Both the position numbers and the translations under genes were made by a program. The notes beneath the pieces are model-generated. The model had not been told where the DNA came from, made no database searches, and worked only from the letters and a program-made list of their open reading frames with translations. Shown here piece by piece: positions 43,898 to 52,816 of a DNA stretch of 64,000 bases (position 1 is the first letter of the stretch; each line of letters begins with the position of its first letter). This DNA comes from Streptomyces sp. NBC_00690 (GTDB taxonomy: Bacteria; Actinomycetota; Actinomycetes; Streptomycetales; Streptomycetaceae), in assembly GCF_036226685.1 (NCBI RefSeq), contig NZ_CP109009.1, positions 992,001 to 1,056,000 on the forward strand, given 5' to 3'.

Positions 43898-44794
43898 TCA
43901 GGCGCCGGCCGCGGTACGGGTGTGGGGGTCGAGCCGGTCGCGCAGAACGTCGCCGAGCAGGTTGAACGCGAGGACGAGGACCACGAACGCGATCGACGGG
44001 AACGCCACGACCCAGGGATCGGTGAGCAGGTACTGCTGGGAGGACGAGATCATGCTGCCGTAGTCGGCGTCGGGCGGGCGGACGCCGAAGCCGAGGAAGC
44101 TCAGTGCCGCATAAGCCCCTTCCGCGGTGGAGAGGTTGATCGCGGTCATGATGACGAGCGGGGAGGCGATGTTGGGCAGGATGTGTCGGAATACGATCCA
44201 CAGCCTGCCGCGTCCGCACAACCGGGCGGCATCGACGAAGGCGCGCTGTGCGATCTCGATCGTCGAGCCTCGGGCGATGCGGGCGAACCGTGGGATGGTC
44301 ACGATGCCTATGGCCAGCGAGGCGTTGATCAGACCGCTCCCCATCATCGCGATCACAAGGATGGCGAGGAGGTACTCGGGGATCGCGAACAACAGATCGA
44401 CGAGTCGGGACAGCACACCGTCCCAGAGGCGCCCGAGGAAGCCGGCCGCGATCCCGATCGTGGTGCCGATCAGCAGCGCGAACAGCACGGCGTAGGTCGC
44501 GGACAGCAGGGCGGGCCGGGTGGCGGCGATGATCCGCGAGAACTGGTCGCGTCCCAACGCATCCGTCCCCAGCCAGTGGTCCGACGACGGCGAGGACAGC
44601 CGGGGACCGGCGTTGACCTCGTTCGGTCCGTACGGCACGAGGAACAGGCCGAAGGCCGCCAGAAAGATGTAGCCGAGGATGAGGAAGACGGCGATATTGG
44701 CGACGATGCCGCGCAGCGGCCAGCGGAAGGTGCGCTTTCGGACGGGAGTTGGTGTGGTGGTCGGGGAAGGGCGGGGATGAGCCGAGATGGTCAC
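43898..44794 (-). CDS. Peptide ABC importer permease (DppC/OppC type)
   Basis: A 298-residue membrane protein with a GTG start and GGGAG seven bases upstream. An N-terminal helix (GIVANIAVFLILGYIFLAAF) and the OppC signature HWLGTDALGRDQFSRIIAA precede a five-helix BPD_transp_1 domain. The EAA loop that contacts the ATPases is visible as AFVDAARLCGRGRLWIVFRHILPN. It begins 15 bases after the other permease gene and pairs with it to form the membrane channel. Confidence 0.92.
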   Translation of the reverse strand: MTISAHPRPSPTTTPTPVRKRTFRWPLRGIVANIAVFLILGYIFLAAFGLFLVPYGPNEVNAGPRLSSPSSDHWLGTDALGRDQFSRIIAATRPALLSATYAVLFALLIGTTIGIAAGFLGRLWDGVLSRLVDLLFAIPEYLLAILVIAMMGSGLINASLAIGIVTIPRFARIARGSTIEIAQRAFVDAARLCGRGRLWIVFRHILPNIASPLVIMTAINLSTAEGAYAALSFLGFGVRPPDADYGSMISSSQQYLLTDPWVVAFPSIAFVVLVLAFNLLGDVLRDRLDPHTRTAAGA

Positions 44795-44809
44795 GCTGAC
44801 TCCCGTTTC

Positions 44810-45757
44810 CTAGGTGTGGATGATGCGTCGGTCGACGAACGGCAGCGCGATGTCGACGAGCAGGTTGCCGAGGATGAAGGTGCCGGCGATGACGAGCGCT
44901 TGCGCGGTGAGTTGGGAGAAGTCCCGGTTCGAGATGGAGTCGAGTACTCCGCGCCCCAGTCCTGGCAGGCTGAAGATCTCCTCGACGATGAACAACCCGC
45001 CGACGAGGAACCCGAAGATGAATCCGATCAGGGTGAGTACGGGGGGCAGGGCGGCACGGAGGGCGTAGATATAGCGGATGCGCCACTCCGCGATGCCGTT
45101 GGTGCGTGCCGTGGTGATGTGTGGCTGGGCGAGGACCTCGATCATCGACGAGCGGGTCATCTGTGCCACGAGCGGCGCGGTGGGGATGCCGACCGCGAGT
45201 GCCGGAAGCAGCATGGTCTGGAGGTTTCCGACGGCGCTCTCGGAGAACGGGATGTAGCTCGCCGAGTACATGTTCGTCAGGTACTGCGCCGCCAGGTAGA
45301 GGGCGGCTGAGCCGGAGACGAATCCGGGGAAGGCGAACACGATGAGCAGGGGGATACGGATACCCCAGTCGATGCCCTTGCCCGAGTGGGTGGCAGCGAT
45401 GACTCCGACGGGGAGCCCGATGGCGACCGCGATGACCAGCCCGATGAGCGCCAGTTCCAGGGAGATCGGCGCTTGTTGGGCTATCACGTCGAGGTTGTTC
45501 TGACCTGAGATGGGTGACACTCCGAAGTCGCCTCGAAGAGCGCCCCAGAGCCAGTCCAGGTATTGGCGGAAGATGGGCTGGTCCAGTCCGAGGTCGCGTT
45601 CGATGGCGGCGATGGTCTCGGGAGATGCCTTGGCCCCGGCGATCACCGATGCGGCGCTGCCCGGTACGAGGCCGCGCCCCGCGAAGAACACCAGTGCCGA
45701 GAGCGCCAACAGGACACCGGCGGCGCCGGTGAGCTTCTTGGCCAGGTAGAGGATCAC
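44810..45757 (-). CDS. Peptide ABC importer permease (DppB/OppB type)
   Basis: A 315-residue membrane protein. The GTG at 45757 follows GGAGGAG and overlaps the stop of the ATPase gene (GTGA). The first helix is at residues about 8-28, followed by the OppB-type periplasmic segment (LGLDQPIFRQYLDWLWGAL, GDFGVS) and the transmembrane domain. The EAA loop reads HITTARTNGIAEWRIRYIYALR, and the conserved C-terminal VEEIFSLPGLGRGVLDSI is typical of DppB. It forms the importer channel with the adjacent DppC-type protein. Confidence 0.92.
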   Translation of the reverse strand: MILYLAKKLTGAAGVLLALSALVFFAGRGLVPGSAASVIAGAKASPETIAAIERDLGLDQPIFRQYLDWLWGALRGDFGVSPISGQNNLDVIAQQAPISLELALIGLVIAVAIGLPVGVIAATHSGKGIDWGIRIPLLIVFAFPGFVSGSAALYLAAQYLTNMYSASYIPFSESAVGNLQTMLLPALAVGIPTAPLVAQMTRSSMIEVLAQPHITTARTNGIAEWRIRYIYALRAALPPVLTLIGFIFGFLVGGLFIVEEIFSLPGLGRGVLDSISNRDFSQLTAQALVIAGTFILGNLLVDIALPFVDRRIIHT

Positions 45758-46812
45758 AGCTCTCCTCCGCTTTCTGCCGCGCCCGTGGTGACGGCGCCGG
45801 TGGGTGAGGCCGGGTTCAGTGTGAGTTCGCCGGGTCGGTGGCAGCGCACCCGGTGGCCGTTGGACACTTCCGTCAGTTCGGGGGCGACTTCGACGCACCT
45901 GTCGTCGGCGATCGGGCAGCGCGGTGCGAAGCGGCAGCCCGGCGGGGGGTTGACCGCGCTCGGCGGCTCCCCTCGCAGGACGATGCGTTCGATGCCCTCC
46001 TCGCCTTGGAAGATGCCGGGTTCGGTCGAGCGGAGGGCGACGGCGTACGGATGGAGCAGTCCCCGGTCGAACGCCTCGGACGGTGCTTCCTCCACGATCT
46101 GTCCGAGGTACATGACCGCCATCGAGTGGCTGACCTGTCGCACCGCGCGCAGGTCGTGTGAGATGAACACGTACGCGGTGCCGGTTTCGCGCTGAAGCCG
46201 TTCCAGCAGGTCGAGCACCTGGGCCTGGAGGGAGGCGTCCAGTGAGCTCACCGCTTCGTCGAGCAGGATGAGATCGGGTCGGGCGATCAGCGCACGTGCG
46301 ATGCACACGCGTTGTTGTTGGCCGCCGGACAACTGGTGGGGGTAGCGGGAGCCGAGTTCGAGTGGCAGGCCGACCGAGGCGAAGGCTTCGTCGATGCGCC
46401 GCTCCCGCTCGTCCTTCGCGACGCCGCCGAGTGCCTCGGCGACGCTGGCCCGTGCGGTCATACGGGGGTCCAGTGCGCTCGCGGGGTCCTGGAAGACCGC
46501 CTGCACCTTGCCGTCCGCTCCAGCGGTGATGTCGCGGAGTTCGGTGCCGACGCGTACCGAACCCGATGTCGGTGTGTCGAGCCCGGTGATCAGTCGCCCG
46601 AGTGTGGACTTTCCACACCCCGACTCGCCGACCAGACCGAGGGTGCGTCCGGCCCGCAGTCGCACGCTGATGCCGTCCACCGCGTGGACCTGAGGGCGTT
46701 CGCCCCGCAGGCTGGTGCGTCGCATCCGGAAGTGTTTGAACACCTCGCGGACTTCGAGCACCACGTCCTGCCCGTCCGCCGTTGCCTCGGGCAGTGTCTG
46801 CTTCCCGGTCAT
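45754..46812 (-). CDS. Peptide ABC importer ATPase (DppF/OppF type)
   Basis: A 352-residue ATPase with Walker [10 protein letters not shown], signature LSGGQQQR, Walker [13 protein letters not shown] and the H-loop ISHDLR. The C-terminal OppF extension with the cysteine-containing [15 protein letters not shown] is present; in the family it can bind an iron-sulphur cluster. The ATG overlaps the stop of the other ATPase gene (ATGA), and its stop overlaps the permease GTG. It powers import together with the DppD-type ATPase. Confidence 0.93.
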   Translation of the reverse strand: MTGKQTLPEATADGQDVVLEVREVFKHFRMRRTSLRGERPQVHAVDGISVRLRAGRTLGLVGESGCGKSTLGRLITGLDTPTSGSVRVGTELRDITAGADGKVQAVFQDPASALDPRMTARASVAEALGGVAKDERERRIDEAFASVGLPLELGSRYPHQLSGGQQQRVCIARALIARPDLILLDEAVSSLDASLQAQVLDLLERLQRETGTAYVFISHDLRAVRQVSHSMAVMYLGQIVEEAPSEAFDRGLLHPYAVALRSTEPGIFQGEEGIERIVLRGEPPSAVNPPPGCRFAPRCPIADDRCVEVAPELTEVSNGHRVRCHRPGELTLNPASPTGAVTTGAAESGGEL

Positions 46813-47702
46813 GTCACCATCTCGCTCGGTCTGGCACCGTCACCGTCACCGTCACCGTCACCAGCGACCCTGCCGCGGGCTGCGGCGATGAGGGAGCGGG
46901 TGTAGGGATGGGTGGGGCGGGTCAGCACTTCGGACGCCGCACCCCTCTCGACGATCTCGCCGCCGTACATCACCATCACGGTGGTGCACAGTTCCGCGAC
47001 CACACCGATGTCGTGCGAGATCAGCAGGAGAGTCATGTCCGCCTCGGCCACCCGCTCCCGCAGCAGTTCGACGACCTGCGCCTGGACGGTGACGTCCAGA
47101 GCGGTGGTGGGTTCGTCGGCGATCAGCAGGTCGGGGCGGTTGAGCAGCGCCATGGCGATCATGACGCGCTGCCGCATGCCTCCCGACAACTCGTGCGGGT
47201 AGTTGCGCCGCTTGACCGCCGCATCACCGATGCCGACCCGGTGCAGTGCCTCCTCGACGATCTCCGTTCGCTCCTGACGGCTGAGTGAGCGGTGTGCGGA
47301 CAGGACGTCGGACATCTGACGCCCGATGGTGAAGACCGGGTTGAGGTTTCCCAACGGGTCCTGGGGAACGCGTGACATCCGGGTGCTGCGCAGGGCCCGG
47401 AGTTCGGCGGGTTTGAGGGCGGTCAGATCGTGGCCGTCGAGGTCGACGCGACCCGTGACCGCGGCCGAGGCCGGCAGCAGCCGCAGAACGGCTGCCGCCA
47501 GCGTCGACTTCCCGGACCCCGACTCGCCCACCAGCCCGACACGATCGCCGGGACGGAGAACGAAGGAGACGTCGTTCACCGCGGGCGGTTGGGTCCGGCC
47601 GTAGCGCACGGTGAGTCCCTCGATCACGAGCAGCGGGTCCTGTGCGCCCGCCGCGCGGGTCGCGCCGCCGGGGGCGCGACCCGCTACCGGGGTGCTAGCC
47701 AC
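46809..47702 (-). CDS. Peptide ABC importer ATPase (DppD/OppD type)
   Basis: A 297-residue ATPase beginning at GTG 47702, eight bases inside the end of the binding-protein gene. Walker A is GESGSGKST, the signature LSGGMRQR, Walker [13 protein letters not shown] and the H-loop ISHDIG. The usual OppD C-terminal cysteine-rich extension is missing; the protein instead ends with a short GDGDGDGDG repeat made by four tandem 6-bp units and then ARPSEMVT. It forms the heterodimeric motor with the adjacent DppF-type ATPase. Confidence 0.92.
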   Translation of the reverse strand: MASTPVAGRAPGGATRAAGAQDPLLVIEGLTVRYGRTQPPAVNDVSFVLRPGDRVGLVGESGSGKSTLAAAVLRLLPASAAVTGRVDLDGHDLTALKPAELRALRSTRMSRVPQDPLGNLNPVFTIGRQMSDVLSAHRSLSRQERTEIVEEALHRVGIGDAAVKRRNYPHELSGGMRQRVMIAMALLNRPDLLIADEPTTALDVTVQAQVVELLRERVAEADMTLLLISHDIGVVAELCTTVMVMYGGEIVERGAASEVLTRPTHPYTRSLIAAARGRVAGDGDGDGDGARPSEMVT

Positions 47703-49227
47703 GGCTCACCCGGGCCAGGAACGCCCGACTCTGACTGGCCGGCAGATCGACTCCGGTCAGCCCCTTCTGGTGGGCGACCAGCAGGTTGGTGGCGAGCAGT
47801 GTGACGGTGGGGTAGACGTTCTCAGCTTCCCACTGTTGGACGGCGACGAGCGCCTTCTCGTAGGCGGTCGGGTCGGCGGCGCGCAGGGCGTCGTCGAGCA
47901 GCTTCTTCAGCTCCGGCGGGACCGGTCCCTGGCGTCCTTCGGCCGGGGCCACGTACTGGTACGGGTTCGAGTAGTAGGACTGGGCGTTCCAGCTGAGGGC
48001 GTACTTGGCCTTGACGAGCCGGTCGCCCCATGAACCGCCTTCCAGCGGCTCAAGCTTGATCTTGATGCCGACCTTCGCCAACTGGGCCTGGACGGCGGCC
48101 ATCAGGTCGTTGGTGCCGGGGTCGTAGGCGGCGATGTACATCAGTGAGGTGGAGAAGCCCTTGGGGAAGCCGGCTTCCTTGAGGAGCTGCTTGGCCTTGG
48201 CGATGTCCGGTGTCGAGTTCGGCACCTCGGCGGGCTTGGGCGCCCAGGTGTTGCTCTCGGGTATGTACACGCTGGGTCGGGCGCCGCCACCGCTGTACGC
48301 CTGCCCGGCGAGGGCGCTGCGGTCGAGCGCCAGGGCGAGTGCCTGACGGACCTTCACGTTGTCGAGCGGCTTGGTGAGGTTGTTGACCTGGAGGAAGATC
48401 GTGGAGTCGGTCGGAACATTCTTGACCTCCACCTTGTCGGAGCCGGCCAGGGACTTCCCGCTCGATGCGGCGGTGAAGATCAGATCGACCGCACCGGCCT
48501 GAAGGTTGTTGACCTGCGTCGAGGCACCCGGGACGTAGACCACCTTGAGCTGCCCGGACTTCGTCTTCTCGCCCCAGTAGTCGGCGAACCTCTTCAGCTT
48601 CAACTCGCTGTTGGGGCGGTACGAGTCCTGCTTCCACGGCCCGGTGCCAACCATGCGGGTCGCCATGTTGTCCGAGGTGGCGGCCTTCTTGCTCATCACG
48701 GCACAGCCCCACACCAAGGGGTTCGCCATGTTGCTGACGAATCCGGCATCGGGACGGGTGAGGTGGAAGACGACGGCCGAGTCACCGGACGCGACGGCCT
48801 TGTCGAACGTGGGGAACAGTTCCTTGGCGATCCCGTCAGGACTCTTCTTCAACCGGTCGAACGTATAGGCCACGTCGGCGCTGGTCAGCTTCTCGCCGTT
48901 TTGGAACTTGACGTCCTTCCTGAGGTCGAAGGTGTAGGTGAGCCCGTCGGGAGACCGCTTGTAGCCGGTGGCCAGCTCCGGCTCGATCTTTCCTTCGGGG
49001 GTGGTGGTCATCAGGCACTGGTAGGAGAGCTGCCAGGCGAACCGGTCGGCGTAGAGCGCCGAGCCCTGCGGGTCGAGCGTCGAGGGTGCCGCGGTCTCGG
49101 CCACGGTGATGCCCTTGGAGGAGGACCCTCCGCTAGGCGGCGGGGAGCAGCCCGCTGCGACCGCGGCAGTCGCACAGGCCGCGAGGGCCGCTGCTGAGCG
49201 GAAGGCATAGCCGTGTTGCTTCTTCAT
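47695..49227 (-). CDS. ABC transporter substrate-binding lipoprotein, family 5 (operon copy)
   Basis: A 510-residue lipoprotein with ATG at 49227 and AGAGG about seven bases upstream. Residues 1-27 form a signal peptide with lipobox VAAGC (Cys27). The SBP family 5 pattern is clear: STLDPQGSALYADRF, YTFDLRKDVKFQNGEKLTSADVAYTFDR split across strands, and GTGPWKQDSY. It is the first gene of the six-gene minus-strand operon encoding a complete importer plus a serine hydrolase. Its promoter region contains a striking 11-bp inverted repeat, and a divergent IclR gene lies upstream, so IclR control is likely. The ligand is probably a peptide or a peptide-like amide. Confidence 0.92.
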   Translation of the reverse strand: MKKQHGYAFRSAAALAACATAAVAAGCSPPPSGGSSSKGITVAETAAPSTLDPQGSALYADRFAWQLSYQCLMTTTPEGKIEPELATGYKRSPDGLTYTFDLRKDVKFQNGEKLTSADVAYTFDRLKKSPDGIAKELFPTFDKAVASGDSAVVFHLTRPDAGFVSNMANPLVWGCAVMSKKAATSDNMATRMVGTGPWKQDSYRPNSELKLKRFADYWGEKTKSGQLKVVYVPGASTQVNNLQAGAVDLIFTAASSGKSLAGSDKVEVKNVPTDSTIFLQVNNLTKPLDNVKVRQALALALDRSALAGQAYSGGGARPSVYIPESNTWAPKPAEVPNSTPDIAKAKQLLKEAGFPKGFSTSLMYIAAYDPGTNDLMAAVQAQLAKVGIKIKLEPLEGGSWGDRLVKAKYALSWNAQSYYSNPYQYVAPAEGRQGPVPPELKKLLDDALRAADPTAYEKALVAVQQWEAENVYPTVTLLATNLLVAHQKGLTGVDLPASQSRAFLARVSRG

Positions 49228-49301
49228 CTGAACCTCTTCTGAAAGGGTCTGCGTCTTTCCGGTCCGGCCGCACAGCCTTTGACGGATCGCAAGACATGAG
49301 G

Positions 49302-49334
49302 TCTGCAATGCAATCCAGCGGAATGCATTGCAGA
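49302..49334. promoter_or_regulatory. 11-bp inverted repeat in the importer promoter region
   Basis: TCTGCAATGCA and TGCATTGCAGA are perfect inverted copies separated by 11 bases. They lie 75-107 bases upstream of the binding-protein start. On the minus strand a TTGACA -35 box occurs at 49359-49364 and a weak CAGCAT -10 candidate just before the dyad, so a bound repressor would sit at the transcription start. Confidence 0.65.
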
Positions 49335-49872
49335 ATGCTGACCGACGCTTCATAGTGCTGTCAAGGCTCGGTTCGAACACGAAGGAGGCGTATCGACGAC
49401 ACCCTCCGCAGCCCCGACACCCAGGGAGGAACGAAGAGTTCCGCCGTCCTCCCGCGCGGGTGGTTCCGGGCGGAGTCCCGGCCTCAACGCACCGTTCCCG
49501 AAGGGCGATCCCGCCCGGCGACGGCAGATCCCACCAGCACTCCTGCGATGGCTCCGGCCATCGCTGCCGGAGCGGTGACCAGGCTGTTCTGCGCCGTACA
49601 GGGAAGCGGTCGAGCATCCAACGGGGTGCGTACGCCATCGGATCACTCCGGGTGCGCGAACGAGCCACGAACACACAACGATCTCGAAGCCCGGTGGCAG
49701 GGAGGGGACCCGACAGCACAACCGAACCGACTCGCGCGTGCATCGGCGGCGGACCCGCACGGTGACCACGCGCCCGGGAGATCCATCACAACGCCATAAG
49801 CGATGCCCGCTCGCGGACATCGGCGCACCGACACACGCACCGGGGGCACCCCGGAGGAGAGGACCACCCAGG
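49335..49872. other. Divergent intergenic region upstream of the second IclR gene
   Basis: No credible gene. It contains the likely -35 box of the importer operon at 49359-49364 (minus strand) and, at the right end, the GGAGGAGAGG leader of the IclR gene. Nothing else stands out. Confidence 0.5.
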
Positions 49873-50664
49873 ATGAGCCCGGACCTGAACCCCGCCCCGG
49901 GACGTCGCAACAATTCGGCTTCCCTGCGGCGAGCCGTCTCCATCCTTCTACAGCTGGGAGAGTCGACCGACGGAAGCGGGTACTCACTCGCCGAACTCTG
50001 CCGGGAACTGGACCTCAACAAGAGCACGTCGCTCCGCCTGCTCCAGCCGCTCCTGGAAGCCCGCCTGGTCGAACACCTCCCGTCGGGGCGCTATCGCCTC
50101 GGCTGGCGCATAGCCCAGTTGGGCAGGGCCTATCTCGCGGGCCTGGACCTCCCGCGCGGAATGCACGACGTCCTTCAGAAGCTCGCGTCGCAAACCAGTG
50201 AGACCGTTCACCTCGTGGTCGCCGACTACCCGAACATCGTCTACATCCACAAAGTGGACACCCCGCACCCGGTGCGCATGTTCTCGCGCATCGGGAACAG
50301 CGCGCCCGCCTACTGCACCAGCGTCGGCAAGGCGATGCTGGCCCACGCCGGTCCGGAGACGATCGAGCTGGTGATCGCCAATGGGATGCCGGCGCACACA
50401 CCGCGCACGATCACAACGCCCGAGCAGCTGAGAGCCGCCCTCAGCGAGATCAGGCAACAGGGCTACGCGGTCGACGACATCGAGCACGAGGAGGGCATCC
50501 GGTGCGTCGCGGCGCCGGTCTTCGACCATGCGGGGGCATGTACGACCGCCATCAGCGTCTCGGCACCCGCGGAGCGACTCCCCGCCGAGAATCTGGCGGA
50601 GTTGGCACCCCTGGTGATCGCTGCCGCGAATGAGATCTCCACCCGACTGGGAGCGAGCCGGTGA
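49873..50664 (+). CDS. IclR-family transcriptional regulator (copy 2)
   Basis: A 263-residue regulator with ATG at 49873 behind GGAGGAGAGG. The helix-turn-helix half (NNSASLRRAVSILLQLGES, SLAELCRELDLNKSTSLRLL) and the effector domain (YPNIVYIHKVDTPHPVRM, CTSVGKAMLAH, RCVAAPVFDHAGACTTAISV) align almost residue for residue with the IclR protein at 41647, so the two are paralogues. It is divergent from the importer operon, the normal arrangement for a regulator and its target. It probably represses the operon until a substrate-derived acid binds the C-terminal domain. Confidence 0.92.
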   Translation: MSPDLNPAPGRRNNSASLRRAVSILLQLGESTDGSGYSLAELCRELDLNKSTSLRLLQPLLEARLVEHLPSGRYRLGWRIAQLGRAYLAGLDLPRGMHDVLQKLASQTSETVHLVVADYPNIVYIHKVDTPHPVRMFSRIGNSAPAYCTSVGKAMLAHAGPETIELVIANGMPAHTPRTITTPEQLRAALSEIRQQGYAVDDIEHEEGIRCVAAPVFDHAGACTTAISVSAPAERLPAENLAELAPLVIAAANEISTRLGASR

Positions 50665-51277
50665 GCCAAGACCCCCTGAGGACCGGTCAAGGTTCGCCCG
50701 CTTGAGGTGAAGCCGACGACCTAGGAACTCCGCCCTCATGGCGGGAGCCCGCGGCCACTTCGTGCTCGCTGACGGCGATGCCAGAGCGCCGAGTGGTCGC
50801 AGGGCTCCTTGGCGTGTCCGGAGCATGTGTCGGTCCCCGGCGGGGGCATGCGCCGGCCTACTGCCACCGAACCCCTGACTCACACCATTAGGTCACGCCG
50901 TACGCCACGCATTGCCGAGCCCGTGCCCTTCAGGTCGTCTCACTCACCGGACGTCGACGATCACAAGTGCTCCGTTCCCACCGAGCCACGGGTATGGCCG
51001 AGACTGACCCAGGGCGGGTTCGCGGAGTCGTTCGGGACCGACGCACGATGCCCTGCGTCAAGCGGTCCGGCTTGGCGCCACCTGGCACCACCTGGCGCCA
51101 GTTGGCATCAAACAGCGGCAAGTCGGGCTTCTGAGCATGCACGGCCAGGCATAGCGCCACCCAGACCCAGCGAGCCCTCCAACGTTTTCGCAGGTCAAAG
51201 GCCCTCCTTTGCCGATCGGTGCGGTGATTTCACCTGACCACTAGCGGATGGGGCCATCGTGGTGCCATTATGGCGCC
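50665..51277. other. Intergenic region with phased TGGNGCCA repeats
   Basis: About 610 bases without a supportable gene. The right part contains two arrays of 8-bp dyad words described separately. It includes the promoter of the ribbon-helix-helix regulator gene. Confidence 0.55.
51073..51110. promoter_or_regulatory. Array of four TGGCRCCA-type sites at exact 10-bp spacing
   Basis: TGGCGCCA, TGGCACCA, TGGCGCCA and TGGCATCA start at 51073, 51083, 51093 and 51103. The 10-bp period places them on one face of the helix, as expected for cooperative binding of a small dimeric regulator such as a ribbon-helix-helix protein. Confidence 0.65.
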
Positions 51278-51278
51278 A
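51249..51278. promoter_or_regulatory. Array of three TGGNGCCA sites overlapping the start of the RHH gene
   Basis: TGGGGCCA, TGGTGCCA and TGGCGCCA start at 51249, 51260 and 51271, an exact 11-bp period. The last ends on the A of the ATG. A -10-like CATTAT lies at 51266-51271 between them, so binding would block the promoter of the regulator itself. Confidence 0.65.
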
Positions 51279-51799
51279 TGGACCTCACCCCGTATGTCGA
51301 CACCCTCCGCCGCGAACTCGCCGTGGCCGCCGCAGCCGGCGGCGACGAAGCTCGCGAGCTAGCCGACAGGCTCACAGCGCCCCTGGAGTCGGCGACTCGG
51401 TTGATCATGCTCAATGTGCTCTCCGCGGCCATGGGCGAGGTCACCCGCGAACTCGCCCCCGGGTCGGTCGACGTACGGCTGCGAGGGCTCGATCCCGACT
51501 TCGTGGTGACACCGCCCCCCACGGGCGGCGCGCAGAGGGAGCCGACCCCACCCGTCGAACCGTTCGCACCCATGCCTCCTGCCCCGGCCGACGGTGACGA
51601 GGGCGGCACCGCCCGCGTCAATCTGCGTCTGCCCGCCCATCTCAAGGCCCGCGCCGAGGAGGCCGCCACCCGCGAGGGCCTGTCGGTCAACGCCTGGCTG
51701 GTCCGAGCGGTGTCGGCAGCAGTCGAAGGCGGCACCCAGCCGCGACCGGCCGAGAAGACCCAGATCGTCGGGCAGAGCTACACGGGCTGGGTGCGCTGA
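51278..51799 (+). CDS. Ribbon-helix-helix (HicB/Arc-like) DNA-binding protein
   Basis: A 173-residue protein. The ATG at 51278 has no ribosome binding site, and a -10-like CATTAT ends seven bases before it, so the mRNA is probably leaderless. The N-terminal part (DLTPYVDTLRRELAVAAAAG) is helical and unrecognised. A proline-rich linker follows, then a ribbon-helix-helix domain at about 112-150 (ARVNLRLPAHLKARAEEAA, EGLSVNAWLVRAV). Proteins of this type occur next to DUF4097 and ABC-transporter genes in actinomycetes and are annotated as HicB-like, but no HicA toxin gene is present here. It is likely the repressor of its own operon through the TGGNGCCA arrays. Confidence 0.82.
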   Translation: MDLTPYVDTLRRELAVAAAAGGDEARELADRLTAPLESATRLIMLNVLSAAMGEVTRELAPGSVDVRLRGLDPDFVVTPPPTGGAQREPTPPVEPFAPMPPAPADGDEGGTARVNLRLPAHLKARAEEAATREGLSVNAWLVRAVSAAVEGGTQPRPAEKTQIVGQSYTGWVR

Positions 51800-51900
51800 C
51801 AGGACTTCGAAGACACGACTTGGACCCACCTGCGCCGCCTTCACCAACACCACGTCCCACCAGCGGGGACGCCCCAATGACCCAAGAGGACGAGACAGCC

Positions 51901-52743
51901 ATGCCTTCTTTTGACACGCCCGAACCGATCTCCACCACCGCGCACGTGGAGTCCGGTTCGATCCAGTTCACCGCGGGCGACCGACCCGACACCGTCGTCG
52001 AGGTCCGGCCCCGCGACCCCAAGAAGGACCTCGACGTGCGGACGGCCGACCAGACCGAGGTCACGTACGCGAGCGGTGCCCTGACTGTCAGGACGCCCAA
52101 ATCCAATCTCTTCGGCCGCACCGGCACCGTCGATGTGACGGTCGAACTGCCCTCTGGCTCGCGCATCGCCCTGACCGGAGCCTGGGTCCAGGTGCTCGGT
52201 GAGGGCCGGCTCGGCGATGTACGTGTGAAGACCTCGTCGGGCGATGTCCGGCTGGATGCGACCGGGCCGCTCCAGCTCACCGCATCGCACGGCTCGATCA
52301 ACGTAGACCGGATCGAGGGCACGGCCGAGATCACCACCAGCTCCGGCAGCCTGCGCGTCGGTCTCGTCGACGGCCCAGCGGTTCTGAAGAACTCGCACGG
52401 CACCACGACCGTCGGCGTCGCAACCGGCGAGCTGCGGGTGAGTGGCGCCAACGGCGACATCGAGATCCGGCGTGCCGAGGCATCGGTCACCGCCACCACC
52501 GCCTACGGCGCCCTTCGAGTGGACGAGGTGGCCGGCGGAACCGTTCAGTTGGAGACCAACTACGGCACCATTGACGTCGGCATCCGCGAGGGTACGGCCG
52601 CTTGGCTCGACCTCCACTCCGATTCCGGTCAGGTGCGCAACACGCTCGCTGCGTCCGAGGGCCCGGAGAGCGCCGAGGGAACCGTCAAGATCCGTGCTCG
52701 CACCCGCTGGGGCAACATCGACGTCCGCCGCGCGAGGGTCTGA
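51901..52743 (+). CDS. DUF4097-type beta-strand repeat protein
   Basis: A 280-residue protein, ATG at 51901 (MPSFDTPEPIS); an ATG at 51877 is an alternative. It consists of repeated short beta strands with GxxxV and SGDVRL-type turns (TSSGDVRLDATGPLQLTAS, TSSGSLRVGLVDGPAVL, TAYGALRVDEVAGG), the pattern of DUF4097 right-handed beta-helix-like proteins, also called adhesin-like. No signal peptide is visible. In this gene order (RHH regulator, DUF4097, DrrAB-type exporter) it may sense or scaffold the exporter, but the function is unknown. Confidence 0.85.
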   Translation: MPSFDTPEPISTTAHVESGSIQFTAGDRPDTVVEVRPRDPKKDLDVRTADQTEVTYASGALTVRTPKSNLFGRTGTVDVTVELPSGSRIALTGAWVQVLGEGRLGDVRVKTSSGDVRLDATGPLQLTASHGSINVDRIEGTAEITTSSGSLRVGLVDGPAVLKNSHGTTTVGVATGELRVSGANGDIEIRRAEASVTATTAYGALRVDEVAGGTVQLETNYGTIDVGIREGTAAWLDLHSDSGQVRNTLAASEGPESAEGTVKIRARTRWGNIDVRRARV

Positions 52744-52816
52744 CCCCCGGAAGCACAGGTCTCGCCCCCACCCCCACACCTCCCCCAGCCGCTTCAGCCA
52801 CCGAATGGAAGCGCCC

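Noticed and set aside
43857..45086. Upstream in-frame extension of the serine hydrolase
   Set aside because: It covers the permease genes in another frame and encodes arginine/proline-rich junk; GTG 43856 has a good ribosome binding site.
51278..51799. HicAB toxin-antitoxin pair
   Set aside because: No HicA-like small toxin gene lies on either side; neighbours are a DUF4097-type protein and an ABC exporter.
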